NCBI RefSeq assembly: GCF_002443255.2 | Contig: NW_019211457.1 | Coordinates: forward strand, 44,291,119-44,355,118 | Direction: 5' to 3' | DNA: 64,000 bases | Source: Varroa destructor | Lineage: Eukaryota > Arthropoda > Arachnida > Mesostigmata > Varroidae | In this document: one piece after another, positions 39,701 to 50,792 of the stretch | How the letters are laid out: each line of letters opens with the position of its first letter | Position numbering within the stretch: position 1 is the stretch's first letter | Made by a program: the position numbers and the translations under genes | Notes under the pieces: generated by a model | Database searches by the model: none | What the model was told of the DNA's origin: nothing | What the model saw: the letters and a program-made list of their open reading frames with translations, nothing else

Positions 39701-40590
39701 ATCTATAAATAAGCTTCATTTTAATAGCTTTTTCAGCTCATCTTAGTTCCTCTATAACTTTACTAGAAATATTACGACCTTTTATTGCCTTTAAGAATGA
39801 CTATGGGGAGTGAGGTAGTTCTTACTGGGTATTTTATCGCGTCCTGTTCTTCAGCAAATTCTAATTTGCAGTGTGACGTTCTGCGTTTAGTAAAACAGCT
39901 GTTATTTTACTCTATGAGGCCTCCTTAAGCGTCGTTTTTATCCAGTTTGCAGATTTTTCCAGCAATTCGGACAGGTTGCTTCATATTGGACCATTCCGCG
40001 TATTCAGCCTCTAGTCTCCTTAGTACATGTACACACTTTCAGATCTGTGCATGCACCGATTCTTCTTCGCGGAAATTTGAGCGAAAACCTGGAAGTGGCT
40101 GCTGGTCCGCAGGATAGTGCGCTATCCTCTTTGTCGGAAACGTTAGAAGACTTCGCACTCTACAGGGGCAAGAGGATGTTCTGCTTGAAAACGAGCTAGA
40201 AAAATTCATTTTCACGCAAAACTTCTCTGGCAAAAACCTAACAACAGCGGGAAAGATAAGTTTATTGCCGACCTATTGGAGGTGACTGCTGAAGAAAATG
40301 CCGGTCGCGACCGCGAGTTTGTGCCCGCCTGTCCTCCCCTGTTTGCGAGCGGTCGATTGGTAATGATACTTCCTTTGGCTCATCATCGTTGCCGCTACCA
40401 CCTGCTTGAACACTGATGCCAATGCCCGCCCAATAAACCCAGTCCGAGTACCGACTAGGCCCAATAGGACTGGCAGCTGCAGAGAAAATGCGAGCATGGC
40501 CTTGTGGGCTTTTTGAAAAAGAACGCAGTAGACAACACTGCCCAAAGAGTTCTCGAGGAGTGGCTAAGGCAGTGGCAAAGGAAGCATCAG
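36744..40590. other. No recognised gene
   Basis: Short repeats occur at 37078-37110. An 11-bp inverted repeat (TGCAGTCGACG 38880-38890 and its complement 38938-38948) is present. A textbook pyrimidine tract and acceptor (TTTCCTGGTTCTCTACAG) ends at about 39431, but all three frames after it stop within about 20 bases, so it does not begin a coding exon. Confidence 0.45.
37078..37110. repeat. (CTG)n-(CCTG)n compound repeat
   Basis: About five CTG units run directly into about four CCTG units, echoing the CCTG array at 7.46 kb. Confidence 0.9.
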
Positions 40591-40617
40591 CATCTTGGGA
40601 AACAGCAATAACCATTC

Positions 40618-40654
40618 GGCTAAAAAAGCCAAGAAGGCAATGGCTTTTTTAGCC
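40618..40654. repeat. Perfect 14-bp inverted repeat with 9-base loop
   Basis: GGCTAAAAAAGCCA (40618-40631) is exactly complementary to 40641-40654; the loop is AGAAGGCAA. Each arm contains its own smaller near-palindrome (GGCT...AGCC). It would form a stable hairpin in RNA from either strand. Confidence 0.92.
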
Positions 40655-41388
40655 TCTTTCGGCTCTCCCCTACCCTATCCCGTTCTGGTCGACGCTCCGT
40701 CCGTGTTGCTTTCCACCATTTTGCACGCTGTTTCGCTTACCACTTGTTTTGTGGAGCAGAAACTGCGAATGAAATCAGCAGCCAGCGAAGCGCTCCTGAA
40801 GCGCTCACCTTTAATATGCTAGAATCGTTGCCATTGCCGCCGCAGCCACCGCCGCAGCCGTTGCAGAAAAAACAACGCAATACAGTGTTCTTTAAGATGT
40901 ATAACAGGTGTCGGTACTTTAAAAAAACTACCAGTAGCTGCAGAGTGAGTCAGCATCAGCAGCAATGGTCATGGCAGTTGCCCCTTGATTCTATCGGATA
41001 GATCTCTGCTGTCCAGCTCCGCAGTCTGTGGCAGTTCGTTTCGTCGTTTTGTTGTGTTACTTAGCAGGGGGATCCGGGAGGCAACGATCTGCTGGCCGGT
41101 TACTCGGATGTCGGCGGAGGGGTCGACAGATGTTGAATATGCCAGAATCGCCACTGACGTTGCCAACTAACTGGGGACTGTAGTGTCTTTCCGGATGTTT
41201 CCCTCAAGCTATTATACACAGCTGCACTTAGTTGGCGTGGTTTCCTGACTACTACCATTGGCAGTAAGCGTGCTCCATATGACTGGTATTTTGTTTCATA
41301 CCGCCGAATAGAGTATACACCCAGAACCACTAAGCTCGCAGGGAAGACAAGTAATCTAGCGGGCTACATTAGCATCTTCGCGGCTGTT

Positions 41389-41425
41389 GCCACCGCCACC
41401 GCCACCGCCACCGCTGCTGCTGCTT
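41389..41425. repeat. (GCCACC)n-(GCT)n repeat
   Basis: Four GCCACC hexamers are followed by GCT triplets. Confidence 0.88.
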
Positions 41426-42153
41426 CTGTTTGTAGCTGCTATTTTTGCCGCTGTTCCTGTCACAAGCAACGCGCTCATCGGCCGTCGTGGTAGTGTTCCG
41501 CAGCGGCTAACGCTGATGAAGTGTCCAAAACAGACGACATCTACAGCTGGCCATCGCTAAAGGTGAGGTCCGACAAGTGGAGGATATACGACAAGTGCCA
41601 TTCTCAATAAAAGCGGCCGCCGCAACAACAACGACGACGATAGCCGCAGCAATATAAACAACAAGCAACAATAAGTAGTTGACCGTGATCAGCCAAGAAG
41701 AAACTGGGGAACAGTTGAACAGCCACCGGCACGGGGAGGCCAAGATAGGCCTCATCAACAACAACGACCCGGCAGCAGCGACAGCCCGAGTGACTTCTCC
41801 TGATGCTGCCGTAATGTTTATGTTGAGAGAGCCTTTAGTGCCTGTAGCGGAGTTGTCAGCCAGCCATTGAGCATCGACTTACGTAGTAAAGTAAGCCCGA
41901 ACTAAGTACTGCGCTATCGCTTCTCACAGGCAATGCCTGTTTGTGCAAAACAGACATAGAACAAACTCGTTTGAGCGATGCATACATATCGACAACGATC
42001 GCCGTCGAACAGTAAATGGCGGCGAACGACAGGAACAAAATGGCGATTCCGGTGCTCATTGAATAGCGCCCTTCCACCTCCCGTCGTTAAGCTCAGGTGA
42101 CCATTTATGTATGTGAGTTGTTTTTTTGTGGACGATTGATGCGTTACATTGTA

Positions 42154-42168
42154 TCGTCGTCGTCGTCG
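42154..42168. repeat. (CGT)n trinucleotide run
   Basis: Five consecutive CGT units. Confidence 0.85.
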
Positions 42169-42904
42169 CTGCTACTGCACTCGGGAAGATCATCCTATTT
42201 TGGTCACAATCGATGTGTTCAGGAGAAGCAAGAGGTGGCCAATCGGCGGTGCTTGTCTCATTAAAAGTGTTTCACGTGGGTCATACTTTGTTTCCTTGGC
42301 GGACATGCTACGACATGGACCTTGTTCCATCGCTCACTCGCGCGCGCTAAGCTAATGCGGGTATACACCAACACAGTATGCACTAACAAAGCAGAACTCC
42401 AACAAGCTAAGTCGACAGGTGTATCGTGGTAGCAAAAAATTGCCCTAGCAACAATCGCTGCTCCGAGACAGCCGCTGAAAAAAGCCGAAGACTTGAGAGT
42501 TCCATTGAGTGTTTTTTTTGTTTGCTGTAGATAACAACTTCGCCGTTTTCGACGTTCTTGTTTTATCATTAATGACGTTGACGCTGAAATCGATATCGCT
42601 CACGAAATATGTGACAAATACAGGTAGTGCAATACCTTCGAGATATCGTCATGCAGCATCCGCGCGGGGAAATAAGTACGTTTCTCTTGGTCGTCCTTTA
42701 ACACGCGGAACGCCTTGCCATTTCCGGCTTCCGATTACAGGTGGACACTAATGTAGAAGGTGTTAGGTACGCGCGCTCAGCCTCGTACCAATGCAACCTT
42801 AAACTTTCGCGCCCTTCGACCATTGTTGATCTAGTTTTTTTTTATAACTCTTCTCTATGGAGATACTGTCCTAATTGATCGAATAACCTCCATAAAGACC
42901 TTTT

Positions 42905-42990
42905 CACGCGGATGTTCAGATTCGAACGTGAGCCTCATCTAAAACTGGCTTGTAAAACCAGCCTCGTGACCGCTTTAGCCTTCGCCGATG
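42905..42990 (-). mobile_element. Class-II tRNA-like / SINE-like element (copy 2)
   Basis: On the minus strand an A-box-like AGGCTAAAGCGG (42981-42970) is followed by a well-formed anticodon arm: stem CTGGT/GCCAG (42961-42957 with 42949-42945, one G-T pair) around the seven-base loop TTTACAA. A 13-base variable region then leads to a B-box-like CGTTCGAATCT. The GGCTAAAGCGGTC start and the long variable region recall tRNA-Leu or tRNA-Ser. The T stem does not pair and the acceptor is poor, so it is not a working tRNA. The bases from the B box on (TTCGAATCTGAACAT) follow the same pattern as copies 1 and 3, which suggests a shared SINE family. A tRNA pseudogene is the alternative. Confidence 0.5.
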
Positions 42991-44410
42991 CATCAAAATA
43001 AATGATTATTAAAACAGCATTAACTACATACTAACGAGACAACTTCGTTTGTCCAGTCACGTAAAACAGGCACCGCTTCAAATTAAGAAATAATGCAACG
43101 GCGACAGCCCCTGTTGCCACCTGCGGTCTGCCGCCCTTTTCTGTATGACCAAAGATATCGGTAACAAGGTAAAATTAATATCAAATTTCGGACAACTGAC
43201 GCTAAAAAAGAGAAAAAAGTACCCCGCCTGTTTCAACGCAGGCCCATGATAAACACTGTTATGCTACACGGGTGGACAGCTCACGCCCTGCTACTTTACT
43301 ACCAATGGCGGATTATAGTATGGAAAGAAGCGTTACGGTTGGCTACCTTAGTTATCATAGTTTACTTCTAGTCTATGCTAGAGTTCCCCAAAATAGAGAA
43401 GGCATATAGTCCGCCTCGTCGACAGAATAAGCTTCCTATTTCTAACCGAATCATTCTTCTTAACTGAAAGATTACGTATAATAACACTGATGCAGCTGGG
43501 CGAGCAATAAGCGGCCGCAGTGACTGTCTTGGTTATCACAACGATCCGACTTCAACAGCAACAGCGATAGTTAGCCGTTGAATTGTGGAGTTTTGCCTGA
43601 TTTTTTCATAGCATAGATAACCTGGTTCCAGCCAGCTGAGCAGGTTCTCGTCGTTCTCCGTCCGTTTGCTTGTCGACGGTCTGACAGACCAGACCCTTGC
43701 CGCGGCCGACGCCCCTCTGACCACCCACTACCCATTCGGTAAATTGCAATCTGTGGACGGATATATACATACAACGTCGTTCAAGTTACCTCGCTTTTGC
43801 TTGACGAAGTACATACACGCACCGAGCATAAGCTAGGCCACACTTCTACTGACCTGTTTAGTTGATAACCCAGCGGATAATTGACCAACGCGGACCAACT
43901 AACTGGACGCGGCACGTTACATTTGAACAACCCATGGCTGATCCTGCTCCGATTGGTCCGATCTACCCACGCTTTCGTCCGTGGGATCCGTGACTAGCCA
44001 CGTACTGAACATTCAGCCTTGGTTACCACGGTACCACATATGAATAGGTGAGACGATGGTTCAAGTAGCTGCTAGGGCTGCTGCAGCATGTTATTGTACC
44101 CATGCGACAATAACCGCCCGACCGAGCCTTGAACTGAGTGCAGGGGTCAAACCTAGACCCTCTACCAGTAGCGCCGGTTGTTGGGCGCAGCGGAACACGC
44201 GTTGTAAGGAGAAGGCAGCAAGCTGAGTGGCCAGGGCTGAGCTGTCAGACGAACACGCAACTGGCCGCCATGAACGAATGCTTACTGTTTTACCAAGCTG
44301 ATAGTGCCGCGTCTACTCCAATTGTGTTTCTTGAGGAGGGGGAGAGGTTGCTACTTTCAGGATTTGAGGAGGCTGGAAGGGGGCATAAGCGCGCCTGCCA
44401 ACTGCCACTA
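42991..44410. other. No gene seen
   Basis: Mixed-composition DNA. The open frame 44138-44455 runs into the CTG/ACT repeats and ends in poly-Leu, so it has no independent support. Confidence 0.45.
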
Positions 44411-44652
44411 GTGCTGCTGCTGCTGCTGCTACTACTACTTACTAACTATTACTAACTGCTACGAACTACTACTAACTACCACTAACTACCACTAACTACT
44501 ACTAACTACTACTACTAACTACTACTACTACTAACTACTACTACTACTAACTACTACTACTACTACTAACTACTACTACTACTAACTACTACTACTACTA
44601 ACTACTACTACTACTACTAACTACTACTACTACTAACTACTACTGCTACTAC
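44411..44652. repeat. ACT/AACT satellite with 51-bp higher-order period
   Basis: After six GCT units the sequence becomes blocks of (ACT)n separated by AACT. The exact heptamer TACTAAC starts at 44440, 44450, 44470, 44500, 44513, 44529, 44545, 44564, 44580, 44596, 44615 and 44631; two further units are CACTAAC. From 44513 the spacings run 16, 16, 19, 16, 16, 19, 16, a 51-bp higher-order unit repeated more than twice. TACTAAC is the ideal branch-point sequence of spliceosomal introns, so the array is also a run of potential branch sites. It stops at a GCTACTACGCG edge. Confidence 0.95.
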
Positions 44653-47600
44653 GCGTATCTAACGAACCACGTAAGCGAACGAATAGGTGAAGCTGACACA
44701 GCGCGAGCTTATAACCACATCGGGTTGCGCAGCGTTGAGGGTTTGCCACGGCTGTTGCCAATGACGATGTTGCTGCTGCTGCTCCTGCTACTATGATTAT
44801 TATGACTACTACCAGTAATAGTCGTAATATCTGCCGACTCTTCTTGAATGCTCAGACGAACTCGGACACGGTCAGCCAGGGTCAGCTCACAGAGTCGAGG
44901 ATACAAACTATTACGACAAATTGTGTACAGCGGCACTCACCGGTAAGAATGCGTGATGATTATCAGGCGATCTCTGCGATGCCGTGCGAAAGCGATGGTG
45001 ATGTGAAACGAGGTAATGCCCAAACTGGCGGCGGGTGGACGCGTCTCACGAGGGTCTGCAGCTCGTGCAGGTAGTTGCGGGCTCGAACTGTTCTATAGGG
45101 CACGATCTGGCAGAGGTAAGCGAAGCCCTTCTAGTTCGTTACTTGCAAGGACACTTGCTATTGCAGAGCAATCGTATACAGTTAGTACGCCCTGGAAAGA
45201 GCCGCTCATACCTACAGAAAACGTCGAAAAAATCATTTGCTGCGACAGTTTTTAACGTGTTAAATTAGATGTTTCCGTGGATACGCGAAATTTTGCGACC
45301 GCCATGAGCGTAATGATGTATTTGTGCGTTATCACTTCTGCTTGTTTCCCTTCCAATCAGGTTTTTTTTGGGGTTATTTACAAAATTGGCCAGTCATCGT
45401 TTCTGGGTTCTATACGTTCCGTCCGCTGAAGCGAATAGAACCTTGCCGACCGTCTCCCATTGTGAAGTATAAGTGTTTGTTTTTACTCTTTATTTCTGTT
45501 CATCTTTTCTTTAGTTATACCTTTAGGAGTGTTGTGATGTTTGTTATGAAATGTATTATGCAACTACGTCTAAACTGATAACTCCCAAAGTTAGAGAGGG
45601 GTAAAGGAACTGGTTACGGCTGTTTATTTCTGCAACGTTTGACCATGAGAAGCTACCATTAGAGTCTAACACGGGCCTACCAATATGATCATACATATGA
45701 TAGTGTTAAGATGTGAAAAAAATACCAATAGACTTCTAATCAATAGACCAATCTTACCCAAATCCTGCGTTCTGCGCGTAACATATAAGTTAGATCATTT
45801 CAATTCTCGGTTTTGGTACTTGCATAGGATACTTAATTATGAGGAAGAGAAGAATGAGCTATCGGCTCATACGATTTGTTCACGGTGTAAATTTCATTAG
45901 AAGGTGGAGCTTCCATTTGATGGAGCGCCTTAATTGTGCATTACTATGATAGTGAAAGATATAGGTCACAGAATACCTAGCTCGGAGTGGTTGTCTGTCG
46001 AACGACTGCACACAAAAACAACCAAGCGCCGTAGAAGTCTGCGTACCATAGGCAGTAGTTACACGTTTGTTCAAGGGAGACAAGAACAAATGCACGATGC
46101 AATAGTGGCAAGCAGTGAAACCTTGACTCTTCCCATGATGCTGCGGTAATAACGCGTTTGTCTACAAAACGTACGGACACGTGAGGTGGTATAAGTTCGA
46201 AAAGTTAGTTCGAACAGCATAGCTAGGAGCCACTCATCTAGGGCAACGGTTGTAGTACCGAACGCAAGGCTAGAAGCGTTGATAGGTCAGTGTGCATCAT
46301 TCATTTAAAGACGTGCCGTATTCTCAGATGTCTTGACAGGAAATCCTTTGTGCCTAGTTCTAAATAGACGATAAACGTGACTATTTATTGCCGCATCCTG
46401 AAGCGGCACTTCCACCGTCCCTTATTAGAAAAGCCTAATTTGGACACAATCTTACGCAACTGCAAGATACTCTTTTTTCCTCTAATATTCCTGATTTAAC
46501 AACCCATTGCCCTAAATTGACGTCGCTTTGTCATGGTTACGCGCTCGTATAAGCGCGTATCACCTGATACAAGCAGAAACCAATTAGAAAACGACACCAT
46601 GAACCTTGTTTCACGTCCCTTGTCTTTGTTCCATATAAACCGAAAACGTTTTTACGAGGGCACATGTGAATTACTATTCGTTCACCCTGAGGGCAGGATT
46701 CTGAGCTGCGCGTGACGTATATCGCTGGATAGTCCCTTCAGGTTATACCTATACCCCTTTTCATATCACATAGATAGCTGACCGAGATCTCGGTTGCATC
46801 GCTGAATGTTTCATAGCACATTGCACTGCCGTCAGGCATTCGCATGGATAGCGCGTTTCCTTACGACACAGCTGGGGACACAAAGGGATGGGGGTGGTTA
46901 CATCATCGCGCTGCCGCCCTCAAAAAACTGTGGCAGACCATGGTGACAAAAGCAGGCCTGTCATGTCCCTGTGTACATGACCCATACGGGGAGCAATAAA
47001 CCTTGATCGAGCACAAGATACGAGTCTCGTTATATAATAATATTGCCCCCCGCTGCCTTTTTTCTCTTTCCTTTCGTATTTTATTTCTAGCTTATCGAAT
47101 TGCCCGTTCTGCCCTAACCAGCCATACTCTCTCATTTCATATACGTAATTTCCTTTGCGCCGCTGTCCAGCCAGCTGCTGCCGCAATCATACGCGGAGAC
47201 AACACAATGTTATGTTCGTTAGTCGTATACGTGACGATCTGTATTAGCTGGAAGAAATGTAACGTGGTTGTGAGGTGACCTACACATTATAGTGAGTGGC
47301 CGGTCCGTTACTTTGTGCCCGGTCAATTGAAGGTTGCAGGTTGCTAATACTGCCCTATTCTTTGCTATTGAGACCTGTTCCTAAATCTCGACGATCTCGA
47401 ATTCCTCGGGTGGATATTTTGTTCGGCCCTAGCGGTTCACATCATGGGTCAACAACGATAACAGCGACGTCATGCAGGCTTTACAGATATGGGTAGAAAA
47501 TCTTAAACGAGTTCCGGGGAGGGAACTTGCATCGCCTGCTTCATCCGGTAGGAAAAAGGGGACGAAACTTATAAGTGAAATAAAGGCAAATATCCATCAG

Positions 47601-48580
47601 GAGCAGAAGTGGCGCCGGCGATACGTTTCTGGTAGTATCACAAGTTCCCGTAAGCATATACTATTGATTTTATCTAATCTTTTATCCCTTTAAGACAGAA
47701 CCGAAATTTAGCATCAGAGAATGCAAAAAATAAAGTAGCAATATGGATAATAAAAGAGTTCTGCTTACTTTGTTTCACGATGAAGTGTGTGTTTTTATAC
47801 AACGTTTCCAGATGTCCATATGTTAGCGCATGGTAATTCGCGCTTACATGACACTTTAACATTGATCGGCAGGCAGCAACTCAATCGGGTTGCCATCCGA
47901 TAGGACTGCTGTCGTTGCGAGATTTACCAGTGAAATTTTATCATAGTTATGTTGACTTTTCCCGTAGTAAGACAACTTTACGTTTAAACAAAACATATGG
48001 ATATAAGCCTATATAATTACAAATCTTTTGTCATGCTTACTAGTCAGAGTTATCTGAGACGGCTGAAAGATTCTAATCCGAACAGAGGGCATAAAAAAGG
48101 GTGGTTCAAGCAAACATGTCCGTAAATGGTAATGCCCGCGCACTATTCCTTTCCGCTTTAATACAACAATTATTCGTCATGTTATTATACACGTTGCATC
48201 GATAATAATGAATAGACGTTGCCCCCTCTTGTTCAACTAGCGTCGGAGGGGATTAGTCAGTGTCGCATTGGGCAAAAAGAACAGGCATTGTAAATACTAG
48301 AGGAGCACACTCAGGCTATAGCTGAAACCTGGCTCCCAGGTCCAATTTATTATAATAAGATACAGTCCATAGTAGCCGTCCATAGATACCTTATGTTTAT
48401 GTCATTGGAAACTATGTCGTATTGATCCCTTTTCTATGTCTTCGAATATTAGCGAGTAACTCTACCGTTGTACTTAACTGCGAATGGCAGACACACATGT
48501 GGTTAAGCATCGCCGTTCTACTATCGTTTCGCCTGGTAGTATCTATATTTACTTATATACAGAGATTCGATCTATGCAAT
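44653..48580. other. AT-richer DNA, no gene seen
   Basis: Beyond the satellite, triplet repeats become rare. Open frames are at most 93 codons and unrecognised. A TTTCCCTTCCAATCAG acceptor-like string ends at 45360 but only a T-run follows. Confidence 0.45.
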
Positions 48581-48623
48581 AAGCCTCGCCCGCCAAGGTG
48601 ACGCGAGATGTGAAGGCTTTGTG
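48581..48623 (+). repeat. Dispersed repeat, copy A (paired with 49753-49795)
   Basis: This 43-bp segment aligns without gaps to 49753-49795 with 35 identities. The conserved core includes GCCT, CCAAG and CGCGAGATG. Similarity stops abruptly on both sides. Such agreement between two non-simple sequences 1.2 kb apart is far beyond chance, so they share an origin, probably as fragments of an old interspersed repeat. Confidence 0.7.
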
Positions 48624-49290
48624 TGGGGCAGGGGAACAATCATACATCATCTGTGAGGCTTAGTTTACCTTTGCTTTTAGGCGGACAGAGCCGCCTCTAA
48701 CCGATGCCCCGCCGTCACCGGTATTTCATTGCCGTATCGCATTACGTTAAACGATGAAGGGAGTGGAAGTCAGTCGCGCTTCAGAGTATACATTGAGTTC
48801 CCAATTGTGCGCCTTCGCTTTCCGGTTTGCGGCACAAAATGCTCCTCGTAACGACTGTAGATAGCTTAATGCGTAGACGAAGGGCAGCAGAAGGATATTG
48901 GGAAAGAGACAGAAATGTCTTACACAAACACTGGAACAGCTTCAAAGCGTGGCGTAATCACATTGGTGCTACCCGACGCGTTGGTTGGAACCGACACAAA
49001 AGCCAGCGCTGGCAAAAATCCTACGAAATCGAAAATCACATTGTATCGCGGCCTCGATCAGCTGTATATCTCGATCGGCAATCAAGGTCTATAGCGAATA
49101 TATTTGAAGACATGGATTATCGATTCGTTAGTAGCTGGTGTTACATGCAGCCCAATAAGCAACAAAGTCAAGGTCTATACGTCGAAGGACGAAGGCAAAA
49201 TGAGGTCGGATCGAACCAGAAATCTCTTCTGCTTCAATATACGAGAACAATATACAGGGCTGTAACGGTCCAGATCTGAAGCTTTGGCTG
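48624..49290. other. 150-codon open frame without recognised domain
   Basis: The plus-strand frame 48827-49279 is rich in Arg, Trp, Tyr and Gln and starts at a non-ATG codon. I recognise no motif. It lies between the repeat at 48.58 kb and the SINE-like element at 49.3 kb, so it could be unannotated repeat sequence or chance. Confidence 0.25.
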
Positions 49291-49299
49291 CCTTTATGT

Positions 49300-49455
49300 T
49301 TCAGATTTCATGTCCGGTATCGTTATTAAATATTTTATCAGACGGCTGGCTCCTAGCACGAAGCAGTCTGTCCATGTTTGGATTCGAACCAAGGGACCAA
49401 GCTCCAGTGTACTTTTGGGCCCGCGCTTCACAAGTATCAAACGCCCTAAATGACA
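49300..49455 (-). mobile_element. tRNA-derived SINE-like element (copy 3)
   Basis: A perfect B box on the minus strand (GGTTCGAATCC, 49390-49380) follows a degraded tRNA-like head (GTGAAGCGCGGGCC, near 49430). After the B box come AAACATGGACAGACTGCTTC and, further on, ATACCGGACATGAAA. Copy 1 has GGACATGAACACGCTTC and ATACCGGATGTGAAA in the same order, though at a different distance. The A box is not convincing. I infer an old SINE copy related to copy 1; a tRNA pseudogene with unrelated 3' flank is less likely because of the shared downstream bases. Confidence 0.5.
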
Positions 49456-50340
49456 TTTGGAATAGGTTATCGGCGCGCTTCCTAGCGCTATTCTCCTAAA
49501 CATACGACGGTTTAATGAAAATAATAAAGTTTTCTCGCAAGGGATCATAGCGTGGCCCTATGAACTCGTTATACTGGACTATTGCCCTGAATCCTACTAA
49601 AAGTATCAGAACTATTCGTAATCGGTAGGTCATGAAAAATATAAAGATGGAGTTAACCACTCAGCGACGCTCGGTCGGGTCGCGGTGGGTGTAGATAAAT
49701 CGGAGCGGCTAATTTTAAAAGCATATAAAGAGGAGGTAAGCGCGGCACGATCCAGCCTGGCCCACCAAGATGGCGCGAGATGGGAAAGCATTGTGGCAAC
49801 GAATTAGATTCAAAGATGTCTCGTTGTGTTCGTCCTCATTTGATGTTTACGGTGTTAGGCAGTCGTCGTTGTTGGCGACAAAGCGAATCGATCGTGGCTA
49901 AAGGGTATCCGCTTATTAGGTCACTTAGAACGATATGTTAGGTCTGTTCATCAATATCATAAAAAATCTAGATTTGCTTGCATTTCATCCGTACATAAAC
50001 CTAGGTAAACCGACTGCGGCCTGAGTGCCTAGTTCTATTGAGGGCTTGCCTGCTGCAATTGGTTTGCATTGGATATCGTGGGGATAATATGTGATAAACT
50101 ATTAAAAAAAAAAATAATTACTATTCTACTAGTTTTCTTTCGATTCTAATTTAGCTTTGATTCTTCAAGCTTTATTATATATATTAAATTAAAAGTAAAA
50201 TTTTATTCGGCAAAAGGTTGTTAGGATGAAGTCAAGCTTTTCCATCACGAATCGAAAGATTAGAATCTAACTTGCAAATAAGTTTCTTTTTTTTGTATTC
50301 CTATCTGGGTATAGGTATAACTTAATTAGTCACCCACAAT
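49456..50340. other. No gene seen beyond repeat copy B
   Basis: Contains the dispersed repeat at 49753-49795, an A-run at 50104-50114 and AT-rich sequence to 50340. No gene is recognised. Confidence 0.45.
49753..49795 (+). repeat. Dispersed repeat, copy B
   Basis: Partner of 48581-48623 (35 of 43 identical). This copy contains CCAAGATGGCGC, which fits the DNA motif bound by YY1/Pho-type zinc-finger factors (core GCCAT on the other strand); copy A has lost that match. The motif could be functional or incidental. Confidence 0.7.
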
Positions 50341-50351
50341 GAACTTTCCTG

Positions 50352-50792
50352 GTGTCGAATTTGGTTAAGAGGGTAGCCTGCTGCCGGGGTTGCCTTTCGT
50401 CAAACGCGCAGAATCGTTTCTACAACAATATCACGCGAATTCGTTCAACAATCCAAGCGCGACCGAGTAGGCAAGGACGTCGTTCGGACCACGATAGCAG
50501 AGATGATTTTGTGCTATTTAGGTCGACGATCGAGATATCGATCCTAGCTGCAGGGCAAAACTGGGATATAGGGATGTTCGTCTCAGCTGGCGCGCGCGAT
50601 ACAGAACAACTGTTCAACTTAACTAGGCAAGCCCTCTGCGAAGCTTCTAAGAAACCTAAAGTTCGCGCAACTTGCGCAAAGATAGCTGCTTCATTCGAAG
50701 GCACGGAGTTTTTACCCGTCGAACTTCTCGACGCTATAAATATGTATGGGTCTATGTTTCGACTGATTTCTATTTTTTCTTTCCCCTTTTAA
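50352..50792 (+). other. Protein-like open frame, possible exon (unrecognised)
   Basis: The frame is open for 146 codons from a GTG codon. Its second half, from about residue 75, has balanced composition and helix-like spacing (residues such as TEQLFNLTRQALCEASKK and GTEFLPVELLDAI) and no simple repeats. No domain is recognised, and no strong splice acceptor is visible before it. A possible but poor donor, GTATGG, lies near 50748. It could be part of an exon, a decayed gene, or chance; chance remains likeliest. Confidence 0.15.

Larger units (their letters stand above)
40591..42890. other. Triplet-rich block, no recognised gene
   Basis: Contains the hairpin at 40618-40654 and the repeats at 41389-41425 and 42154-42168. 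Open frames reach 117 codons on the minus strand but show no recognisable domain. Confidence 0.4.

Noticed and set aside
39808..39830. TGAGGTAGTTCTTACTGG, sharing the let-7 seed
   Set aside because: Only the first nine bases match and there is no hairpin partner nearby.
48827..49279. 150-codon plus-strand frame
   Set aside because: No ATG start, no recognised domain, and it abuts repeat-derived sequence.
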